This document shows, in pieces, positions 1-5,195 of a stretch of 5,351 bases of DNA. The stretch comes from an uncultured Paraprevotella sp. Lineage in GTDB: Bacteria; Bacteroidota; Bacteroidia; Bacteroidales; Bacteroidaceae. How positions within the stretch are numbered: the first letter of the stretch is position 1; each line of letters begins with the position of its first letter. The notes under the pieces are model-generated. The model was not told the origin of the DNA, did no database searches, and saw nothing but the letters and a program-made list of their open reading frames with translations. Both the position numbers and the translations under genes were made by a program. The stretch is from assembly GCA_900770805.1 (NCBI GenBank), contig CAAGLP010000104.1, positions 1-5,351 on the forward strand, read 5' to 3'.

Positions 1-651
1 CTTGTTGAAGCAACCACCACATGCATCACGCTGAACGTAAACCACGGCCAAGCCGTTGCGTGAGTTCTTGCGAATGCGCTTGAAAGCGCTCAAGAGACGG
101 GGTTCGATGGTAGCCTCCACGTTGTGAGCCTTCTCCTTGAGTTTCTCCTCCTCGGCCTTTGTCTCGCTAACGATTTCTTCCAGCTCGGTACGCTTGATGT
201 CAAGGTCGGTACGGCGGTCAGCAATAACCTGATTGGACTTTACCAATTCCTCGCCACGTGTCTCCAAAGCATCCTTTGCCTCTCCGATGCGCTTCTGATT
301 CAATTCGTTATCCAGACGCAGGTATTCTATCTGCTTTGAGAAGTTCTCGTACTCACGGTTGTTGCGTACGTTCTTCATCTGGTTCTCAAAGCGTTCGATA
401 TCCATCTTATTCTTCTCGATGACGCCCTGACGCTCGTTGATTTCCTTCTTGGCGGAAGCAATATCGTCGTTAATCTTCTCGATACGGGTCTCCAGACCTG
501 CGATTTCGTCCTCCAAGTCCTTAACCTCCAAAGGCAACTCGCCACGAAGAGTCTTGATCTGGTCAATCTCGGTCATCAGAGATTGCAACTGATAGAGGTT
601 CTTCAGTTTGTCCTCTACATTCAGTTCTGCGGGATCTTTAACTTTTGCCAT
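1..651 (-). CDS. C4-type zinc-ribbon coiled-coil protein (DUF164/CdsZ-like), C-terminus cut by window edge
   Basis: An open frame of 217 codons starts with ATG at 651 (MAKVKDPAELNVEDKL) and reaches base 1 without a stop, so the end of the gene lies outside the window. Residues from about 10 to 190 are almost wholly charged heptad-like sequence rich in E, K, D, I and L, predicting a long antiparallel coiled coil. It contains the family-typical NNREYENFSKQIEYL stretch near residue 100. The visible end has the first zinc knuckle, C211-G-G-C214-F-N. The second CxxC of a C4 ribbon would lie about 20 residues further on, off the window. Family members are about 240-265 residues, so roughly 30-50 are missing. 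The start codon directly follows the Nif3 stop, so the two are very probably one operon with coupled translation. The molecular role is not established; a nucleic-acid or protein scaffold role is inference from the ribbon and coiled coil. Confidence 0.88.
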   Translation of the reverse strand, partial: MAKVKDPAELNVEDKLKNLYQLQSLMTEIDQIKTLRGELPLEVKDLEDEIAGLETRIEKINDDIASAKKEINERQGVIEKNKMDIERFENQMKNVRNNREYENFSKQIEYLRLDNELNQKRIGEAKDALETRGEELVKSNQVIADRRTDLDIKRTELEEIVSETKAEEEKLKEKAHNVEATIEPRLLSAFKRIRKNSRNGLAVVYVQRDACGGCFNK

Positions 652-1419
652 TTAAATTAAATAATGTATTGGGTTAGTATTTACTTCTGTCTTATATACG
701 GGCAAGTGAGCAAAGCTATCGGTCAAAATCTTTTCCAGCAACTCCACCGTATATTGCTCGCTCTCATAGTGTCCAAGCACTGCAATCTGTACCTCCTGTT
801 CGTGTCCCATGTAAAGATGATACTTCATCTCTCCCGTCAGAAAGGCATCCGCCTCCTGGGCTATAGCCTCGGAAAGCAGGAAGTCTCCCGAACCTCCGCA
901 AATGGCCACACTCTGTATGGGACGTGACAACAATTCGTTGTGCATCAGACACTGGCAATGGAACACATCCTTCACCCTGTCCAGAAAGAATCGGCTGTCC
1001 ATGGGGGCAGAAAGATAGCCCACCACGCCACAATCGCCCATAGGTACCACATCTATCAAGCCAAGACGCTCGGCCATTTCATAGTTCACACCGTCCTCAG
1101 CCTTGTCCAAATTGGTATGGGCACTGTATATGGCTATATCGTTCTGTATGGCCAAACGCACCACACGCTGCACCTGAGTGGCATCACTTACCTGCTTCAA
1201 TCCGCTGAAAAGCACTGGATGATGGCTTACAATCAGGTTGCATCCCAGGTCCACGGCCTCGCGCACCACCTCTTCGGTGACGTCCAGACACAATAATGCC
1301 CCTGAAACCTCCGCCTCTGTCAATCCTACCTGCAGGCCGGCATTATCATAGCTCTCCTGAAGGGGCAGAGGCGCGAAACGTTCAAGGGCGTCGATTACTT
1401 CCTTAACCTTCACGCTCAT
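652..1419 (-). CDS. Nif3-like dinuclear metal centre protein (YbgI/NIF3L1 family)
   Basis: The 255-residue protein begins MSVKVKEVIDALERFAPL. Metal-ligand motifs of the family are intact: H66-H67 in IVSHHPVLF, D105 in SAHTNLDKAEDG, and H217 and E221 in LGHYESEQ. Also typical are ESYDNAGLQVG near residue 22 and FLTGEMKYH near 193. The length matches the single-domain form (E. coli YbgI is about 247) rather than the roughly 365-residue form with a PII/CutA-like insert. The frame stays open upstream to a GTG at 1485. ATG at 1419 is preferred because the family N-terminus starts there and the -7 promoter element at 1453-1460 lies inside the longer version. Database names such as GTP cyclohydrolase 1 type 2 are weakly founded. 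Family members form toroidal hexamers with a two-metal site, and the cellular reaction remains unclear. The TAA stop abuts the ATG of the zinc-ribbon gene, with no spacer. Confidence 0.93.
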   Translation of the reverse strand: MSVKVKEVIDALERFAPLPLQESYDNAGLQVGLTEAEVSGALLCLDVTEEVVREAVDLGCNLIVSHHPVLFSGLKQVSDATQVQRVVRLAIQNDIAIYSAHTNLDKAEDGVNYEMAERLGLIDVVPMGDCGVVGYLSAPMDSRFFLDRVKDVFHCQCLMHNELLSRPIQSVAICGGSGDFLLSEAIAQEADAFLTGEMKYHLYMGHEQEVQIAVLGHYESEQYTVELLEKILTDSFAHLPVYKTEVNTNPIHYLI

Positions 1420-1452
1420 TGTGATATGTAGTGTTGGGTTGAATTCCAGGCA

Positions 1453-1460
1453 CAAAGGTA
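1453..1460 (-). promoter_or_regulatory. Candidate -7 element for the nif3-like/zinc-ribbon operon
   Basis: Read on the minus strand this is TACCTTTG, an exact match to the Bacteroidota -7 consensus TAnnTTTG. It lies 33 bases upstream of the Nif3 ATG at 1419, a normal leader length. No clear -33 TTTG stands about 20 bases further upstream; that stretch is G/T-rich. The -33 box is therefore weak or absent, and the call rests on the -7 box and its position. Confidence 0.5.
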
Positions 1461-1504
1461 CAAAAAATATCAACATCCACACCACCCCACCACTCCTTTT
1501 TTGC

Positions 1505-1535
1505 CACTATAAGCCAGTTTTTTAACGCCATAGTG
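1505..1535. repeat. Short inverted repeat between divergent promoters
   Basis: Arms CACTAT (1505-1510) and ATAGTG (1530-1535) are exact reverse complements 25 bp apart start to start. They lie between the two divergently oriented -7 elements, just upstream of the one driving aguA. This could be an operator, but six-base arms can occur by chance and no regulator is recognised. Confidence 0.2.
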
Positions 1536-1556
1536 CCGAATGAGTCCTATTTTTAC

Positions 1557-1564
1557 TATCTTTG
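1557..1564 (+). promoter_or_regulatory. Candidate -7 element for aguA-aguB
   Basis: TATCTTTG matches TAnnTTTG exactly and lies 40 bases before the aguA ATG. The expected -33 region (about 1532-1538) reads AGTGCCG and does not match TTTG. This would suit a weak or activator-dependent promoter, which is inference. The leader 1565-1604 is A/T-rich with no Shine-Dalgarno sequence, as is usual in this phylum. Confidence 0.55.
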
Positions 1565-1604
1565 AACCTGATTTTATACATACAATCAGCAAAACATCAA
1601 TAAT

Positions 1605-2672
1605 ATGACGAGATATTTACCTGCCGAATGGCACCCACAAGAGGCCGTACAGCTGACTTGGCCACATAGCGGAACCGACTGGGCTGACACTCTGGAGGAA
1701 GTGACCCAGTGCTATATCAACATAGCACGCGAGATAGCCCTCAGACAGAAACTCTGGATCGTGACTCCACAACCTCAGCGTGTGCGTGCCTTGCTCGAGG
1801 GAGAACTGCCTGGCAAGGCCTTGGCAAACATAGAATACTTCCGCATACCCAGCAACGACACCTGGGCTCGCGACCACGCCTTCATCTCTCTGCTCAGGGA
1901 GGATGGTGCACGCGAATTGCTCGACTTCCGTTTCAATGCCTGGGGTGGCAAGTTCGAGGCTTCATTGGACAATGCCATCAACCGCGAGTTCTATACACAG
2001 AACTTTGCCCACGACCCCGAGCACAACGTCTATGTGGATAACCTGGATTTCGAACTCGAAGGTGGTTCCATTGAGAGCGATGGCGAGGGTACTATCCTTA
2101 CCACAGCCCAGTGCAATCTGAACGACAATCGTCGCACGAAGCTTGAGCAGAATCAAACTGGTTTGGATTATGCCAAGCAAGAAGGAGAAAAAGACGAAAG
2201 TCTTAATCGTCGCACCTCGGCCGAGGTTTCATCTGCAGAACAGACCATTGGCGAGGAACTATGCCGACGCCTCTCTGCAAAGCGCATACTTTGGCTCCAC
2301 CACGGCGGACTGGAGCGCGATGATACTGATGCGCACATCGACACTCTGGCTCGTTTTGCTCCCAACAACACCATCGTGTATGGCGAAGGATGCCCCGAGA
2401 TGCTTGAGGAACTAAAGACCTTCCGCACGTTTCAGGGAGAGCCCTACCGACTCATTGCCGTGCCCCCATACTATGCCAACTTCCTCATAATGAACAGTGC
2501 CATACTACTACCCTTCTACGAGGACGAGGCAGAGAACCAGCGTGCCAAGGAAGCCCTTCAGACAGCCTTCCCCGACCGTGAAGTCATCGGCATAGATTGC
2601 CGCATCCTACTCACCCAAAACGGAAGTCTGCACTGCTGCACCATGCAATATCCTTGCTCAAACGGTGAGTGA
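1605..2672 (+). CDS. aguA: Agmatine deiminase (agmatine iminohydrolase)
   Basis: The 355-residue cytosolic enzyme hydrolyses agmatine to N-carbamoylputrescine and ammonia. It belongs to the Porphyromonas-type peptidyl-arginine deiminase/AguA family with the pentein fold. Conserved segments appear in order: LPAEWHPQEAVQLTWPH (5-21); NDTWARDHAF (84-93, Asp90); FRFNAWGGKF (109-118); LEGGSIESDG (151-160, Glu152); TTAQCNLNDNR (166-176); DDTDAHIDTLARF (239-251, His244 and Asp246); and the C-terminal GSLHCCTMQYP (340-350), where Cys344 after the His is the expected nucleophile. All catalytic positions are therefore present. Residues about 175-203 form a hydrophilic stretch lying between exact DNA repeats; it is extra relative to the usual spacing in the family (see the repeat entry). 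The start MTRYLPAEWHP matches the family N-terminus. aguB follows 91 bases downstream on the same strand and acts on its product. A true protein-arginine deiminase is less likely at this length and with no signal peptide. Confidence 0.93.
   Translation: MTRYLPAEWHPQEAVQLTWPHSGTDWADTLEEVTQCYINIAREIALRQKLWIVTPQPQRVRALLEGELPGKALANIEYFRIPSNDTWARDHAFISLLREDGARELLDFRFNAWGGKFEASLDNAINREFYTQNFAHDPEHNVYVDNLDFELEGGSIESDGEGTILTTAQCNLNDNRRTKLEQNQTGLDYAKQEGEKDESLNRRTSAEVSSAEQTIGEELCRRLSAKRILWLHHGGLERDDTDAHIDTLARFAPNNTIVYGEGCPEMLEELKTFRTFQGEPYRLIAVPPYYANFLIMNSAILLPFYEDEAENQRAKEALQTAFPDREVIGIDCRILLTQNGSLHCCTMQYPCSNGE
2127..2215 (+). repeat. 11-bp direct repeats bounding a 78-bp in-frame extra segment within aguA
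   Basis: AATCGTCGCAC occurs at 2127-2137 and again at 2205-2215. The offset is 78 bp, exactly 26 codons, so both copies encode N-R-R-T (residues 175-178 and 201-204). Collapsing one copy plus the intervening bases joins LNDNRRT directly to SAEVSSAEQTIGEEL and restores the usual family spacing between the NxNR motif and the ILWL strand. By hand count the repeat unit has 33 G/C of 78 (about 42%), against 43 of 78 (about 55%) in the next 78 bases. The segment encodes a hydrophilic K/E/Q-rich loop. Outside the 11 bp the two ends do not match, so this is not a simple recent tandem duplication. An inserted element or an expanded and diverged loop are both possible. Confidence 0.6.
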
Positions 2673-2763
2673 TGAACGACTAACGGCGAGCGGAAAAAAA
2701 TCCTCTCCCGTTTTCTTCCACCCTCTTCCATCCTCTAAAACCTAAACTCAAATTATCTATAAA

Positions 2764-3639
2764 ATGAAAATAGGAATCATACAACAGTCCTGCTCTGCCG
2801 ATATCGAGGCAAACAAGCAGAAACTGGCACAAAACATACGCCTTGCAGCACAGAAGGGTGCCGAACTCATAGTACTTCAGGAGTTGCACAACTCGCTCTA
2901 CTTCTGCCAGACGGAAAATGTGGACCTCTGCTCGCTTGCCGAACCCATTCCCGGCCCCAGCACCGAGTTCTATGGTGCTTTGGCAAAGGAGCTGAATGTG
3001 GTCATCGTTACCAGTCTCTACGAGCGTCGTGCCGCAGGTCTTTACCACAACACCGCCGTGGTGATGGAGCGCGACGGAAGCATTGCCGGTAAGTATCGCA
3101 AGATGCACATCCCCGACGATCCTGCCTACTACGAGAAGTTCTACTTCACTCCCGGCGACCTCGGTTTCCACCCTATCGACACCAGCGTTGGCCGTCTTGG
3201 TGTACAGGTATGCTGGGATCAGTGGTATCCCGAAGGAGCACGTCTCATGGCCCTGCAGGGAGCCGAATTGCTCATCTACCCCACCGCCATCGGTTACGAG
3301 AGCAGTGACACACCCGAAGAGCAGGAGCGCCAGCGCGAGGCATGGACCACCGTTCAGCGCGGCCATGCCGTAGCCAATGGTCTTCCTGTCATTGCCGTGA
3401 ACCGCACTGGCCACGAGCCTGACCCATCCGGTCAGACCAATGGCATACAGTTCTGGGGTAGCACCTTCGTATGCGGTCCCCAAGGCGAGTTCCTCTATCG
3501 TGCCCCCAAGGATGAGGAAGTGGTGGAGGTCATCGATGTGGACATGCAACGATGCGAGAATGTACGCCGCTGGTGGCCCTTCCTCCGCGACCGCCGCATA
3601 GAGGAATTCTCTCCCCTCACCCGCAGGTTTATTGACTGA
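2764..3639 (+). CDS. aguB: N-carbamoylputrescine amidase (nitrilase-superfamily carbon-nitrogen hydrolase)
   Basis: The 291-residue protein matches the usual AguB length of about 290. It hydrolyses N-carbamoylputrescine to putrescine, carbon dioxide and ammonia in the cytosol. The nitrilase Glu-Lys-Cys triad is visible: Glu40 in VLQELHNSLYF, Lys113 in GKYRKMHIPDD, and Cys150 in GVQVCWDQWYPEGAR; Glu124 in YYEKFYFTPGD is the further conserved acid. The segments PDDPAYYEKFYFTPGD and QVCWDQWYPEGARLMALQGA are characteristic of the plant/bacterial AguB subfamily rather than of general omega-amidases. The ATG follows an A/T-rich leader with no Shine-Dalgarno sequence. No -7 element is evident in the 91-base gap after aguA, so co-transcription is likely, ending at the hairpin at 3701-3746. 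In many Bacteroidota putrescine made this way feeds spermidine synthesis through carboxyspermidine; those genes are not in this window. Confidence 0.95.
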   Translation: MKIGIIQQSCSADIEANKQKLAQNIRLAAQKGAELIVLQELHNSLYFCQTENVDLCSLAEPIPGPSTEFYGALAKELNVVIVTSLYERRAAGLYHNTAVVMERDGSIAGKYRKMHIPDDPAYYEKFYFTPGDLGFHPIDTSVGRLGVQVCWDQWYPEGARLMALQGAELLIYPTAIGYESSDTPEEQERQREAWTTVQRGHAVANGLPVIAVNRTGHEPDPSGQTNGIQFWGSTFVCGPQGEFLYRAPKDEEVVEVIDVDMQRCENVRRWWPFLRDRRIEEFSPLTRRFID

Positions 3640-3700
3640 TTTTCCAATCAACAATAGGGTTATCAGTAATCAATTCGAATTTACTTCACCTCTAAATCAT

Positions 3701-3746
3701 AATCGCCCCAAAGATGCTTGCACTTCTTCGGGGCGAATTATTTTTT
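3701..3746 (+). terminator. Rho-independent terminator after aguB
   Basis: The left arm at 3703-3709 (TCGCCCC) pairs with 3730-3736 (GGGGCGA). After one A/C mismatch, AAGA (3711-3714) pairs with TCTT (3725-3728), leaving a 10-base loop. A T-rich run, TATTTTTT (3739-3746), follows on the plus strand. It lies about 60 bases after the aguB stop. The opposite side of the hairpin lacks a comparable T-run for minus-strand transcripts, so it mainly serves aguA-aguB. The convergent acyltransferase gene ends at 3768, so its transcript could still read into the stem. Confidence 0.85.
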
Positions 3747-3767
3747 ACCAATAGTGGATTTGTAGCT

Positions 3768-4916
3768 TCAACCTAAAAGGTATACCGATGCCTTACCTAA
3801 TAGTTTTTTAAGGAGTGCAACTATAATCCACGAACATGCCAACATGATGAGAGCAGAGAATGGGATGCGCAAGGGGGACGGGATGTGAAGCCATGCGCCA
3901 AGGTCGTAGCCCAAGCATGTGAAGAAATAATGTACCATATAGATGCCGAAACCGCATGCGGTAAGGTTTGCCAGCAACTTGGCAATTCGAGAATCAGATG
4001 CTATCCTCACACGGCAAACCAGTAGGAAACAGGCAACAGTCATCATTGCCACATTCGGAGTGTTATATGTCCAAAACAGTTCCACTTGTTCAGGTGTCTT
4101 GTCGGGCAAAGCCATAATGTAGGAATAGCCATAATAGGTGATGAGGAAACCTGCCGCAAGCAAGGGAAGAGCCACCATGATAGTCTTTGCAAAATTCCAA
4201 CGAACGTGATGCTGTATATAGTGTCCCAGTAGCATGTATCCGCTAAAACCGGAGAAATAGTAGAACAAGCCAAAGGAGTTCCACTCGCAAGTACCAAATG
4301 CATAACGGCTCACATATTCGCTGAAATAAGGCAGCAGTGTGCTCAATGCCCATATTACCAGGAATATCTCCTTCTGTCGCTTGGTGGCACGCTCAACCCA
4401 TGCCGAGAAAATGGGCAGATACAGATAGAGTCCCACCAACATGTAGATATACCACATGTGGCAAGCTATAAAGCTGAAAGTATATGGAATGCGTGCCACG
4501 CGAGCAAGTCCGTCGGTCAAGGCCTGACTATCCGTCTCGGCCCAACTGAACATCTTGATTACTGCACTGCTGTCCATACCCAATAACCCAGTAAACCAGG
4601 GAGTAAGATAGTATACCACCGACCATATCACAAAGGGGAATAGCACACGAGGGATGCGCCTCTTGTAGAACTCGCCCATATCCAACTTAACCGGTAATGT
4701 CAGCACACCTGTAAGCATAACGAAGAGGGGTACGCAGGGTCGCACGAATGAGCCCCAACATACTGCCCAGTGCAACAATTCAGGATCTACATGCGTTTCC
4801 GACGAAGCATAGGCTGCCGATGCATAGAACGGATCAGCAGCATGGCAGCACAACAGCATAAAAAAGGCGAGCAAACGAAGTGCATCGCACCACAGCAAAC
4901 GGTCTTTCTGTATCAT
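3768..4916 (-). CDS. Integral membrane acyltransferase (Acyl_transf_3 family, WecH/YiaH-like)
   Basis: The 382-residue protein has roughly ten hydrophobic segments (about 8-25, 52-74, 90-108, 146-170, 183-200, 214-232, 245-263, 287-303, 318-338, 350-375). Family landmarks are: an N-terminal WCDALRLLAFFMLLCCHA with the presumed catalytic His25; RPCVPLFVMLTGVLTL (59-74); the basic loop KRRIPRVLFPFVIWS (85-99); HMWYIYMLVGLYLYLPIF (153-170); and GFGIYMVHYFF (322-332) near the C-terminus. The family moves acyl groups, usually acetyl, onto cell-surface sugars, and this arrangement resembles the WecH O-acetyltransferase type. The acceptor cannot be told from sequence, and no glycan-synthesis gene is adjacent. 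The start ATG at 4916 is preceded by an A/T-rich leader and a promoter, and no neighbour shares its strand within the window, so it may be monocistronic. The start sits directly before the first membrane segment, as is usual for the family. Confidence 0.9.
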   Translation of the reverse strand: MIQKDRLLWCDALRLLAFFMLLCCHAADPFYASAAYASSETHVDPELLHWAVCWGSFVRPCVPLFVMLTGVLTLPVKLDMGEFYKRRIPRVLFPFVIWSVVYYLTPWFTGLLGMDSSAVIKMFSWAETDSQALTDGLARVARIPYTFSFIACHMWYIYMLVGLYLYLPIFSAWVERATKRQKEIFLVIWALSTLLPYFSEYVSRYAFGTCEWNSFGLFYYFSGFSGYMLLGHYIQHHVRWNFAKTIMVALPLLAAGFLITYYGYSYIMALPDKTPEQVELFWTYNTPNVAMMTVACFLLVCRVRIASDSRIAKLLANLTACGFGIYMVHYFFTCLGYDLGAWLHIPSPLRIPFSALIMLACSWIIVALLKKLLGKASVYLLG

Positions 4917-4954
4917 GAGTATGTTTTCTTAAACGGATAAAGTTAACCACTTTG

Positions 4955-4988
4955 CAAATATACTAACAACAGACGAAATAATATCAAA
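4955..4988 (-). promoter_or_regulatory. Promoter for the acyltransferase gene
   Basis: On the minus strand, TTTG (4985-4988) is followed after 22 bases by TATATTTG (4955-4962). This fits the Bacteroidota two-part promoter (-33 TTTG, -7 TAnnTTTG), with a spacer slightly longer than the usual length of about 20. The -7 box ends 38 bases before the ATG. It is the most complete promoter match in the window. Confidence 0.65.
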
Positions 4989-5079
4989 CCAACTACACAT
5001 ATTTCAAAGCAAGTGCATAATAAACTCGTGCTTCCGCCCCATTCAAAGGTTATTTGAGGTCACAATAAGCCCCCATCGT

Positions 5080-5096
5080 ATTGTAAGCGTTACAAT
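5080..5096. promoter_or_regulatory. Perfect 17-bp palindrome, probable operator
   Basis: Seven-base arms ATTGTAA (5080-5086) and TTACAAT (5090-5096) are exact reverse complements around a GCG centre. TGTAA-GCG-TTACA resembles the sites of dimeric helix-turn-helix repressors of the LacI/GntR kind, although it is one base shorter than the classic cre layout. It lies about 60 bases upstream of the -7 box for the lipoprotein and about 90 bases upstream of the acyltransferase promoter, so it could serve either. No T-tract follows and the arms are A/T-rich, so a terminator is unlikely. Which regulator binds is unknown. Confidence 0.5.
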
Positions 5097-5121
5097 TTTG
5101 TACTTTTACGCATCTTTACAC

Positions 5122-5150
5122 ATTATTCCTTATCTGATTATTAGAATAAT
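5122..5150. repeat. Inverted repeat overlapping the upstream part of the lipoprotein promoter
   Basis: ATTATTC (5122-5128) and GAATAAT (5144-5150) are exact inverted repeats whose arms are 22 bp apart start to start, close to two helical turns. The right arm ends five bases before the -7 box, so a bound dimer would cover the -33 region. The background is A/T-rich, which raises the odds of coincidence. Confidence 0.3.
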
Positions 5151-5155
5151 TTTCA

Positions 5156-5163
5156 TACATTTG
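5156..5163 (+). promoter_or_regulatory. Candidate -7 element for the small lipoprotein gene
   Basis: TACATTTG matches TAnnTTTG exactly and lies 32 bases before the ATG at 5196. No TTTG stands in the expected -33 region, which instead falls within the inverted repeat at 5122-5150. The leader to the ATG is A-rich without a Shine-Dalgarno sequence. Confidence 0.55.
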
Positions 5164-5195
5164 CACCTGTTATAAACTCAAAAAACATTTTATTT

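Noticed and set aside
124..339. Leucine-rich plus-strand open frame within the zinc-ribbon gene
   Set aside because: It is the complement of E/K-rich coiled-coil codons, which read as L/F on the opposite strand; the minus-strand frame is open for the whole 651 bases with a zinc-knuckle motif.
940..1296. A 118-codon plus-strand open frame rich in His and Tyr within the nif3-like gene
   Set aside because: It is antisense to well-conserved Nif3 coding sequence with intact metal ligands, and it has no promoter or recognisable motif of its own.
1420..1485. A 22-residue N-terminal extension of the Nif3 protein from GTG at 1485, with an AGGAG about 10 bases upstream and a hydrophobic stretch resembling a signal peptide
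   Set aside because: The extension contains the -7 promoter element at 1453-1460, Shine-Dalgarno matches are poor start predictors in this phylum, and the cytosolic family normally starts at the MSVKVKEVIDAL position.
2683..2718. Possible hairpin between AACGG and CCGTT just after aguA as a terminator
   Set aside because: Only five base pairs with a loop of about 20 bases and no following T-tract suitable for termination, so read-through into aguB is more likely.
2680..3654. A 324-codon open frame on the minus strand covering all of aguB
   Set aside because: It mirrors the strongly biased codons of aguB (pyrimidine-rich third positions). aguB has all catalytic motifs, while the antisense translation has no recognisable domain and is rich in G/A/V/L as expected for a shadow.
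3680..3695. Ten-base palindrome AATTCGAATT between aguB and its terminator
   Set aside because: Short, A/T-rich and inside the transcribed 3' region; no promoter lies nearby for it to regulate.
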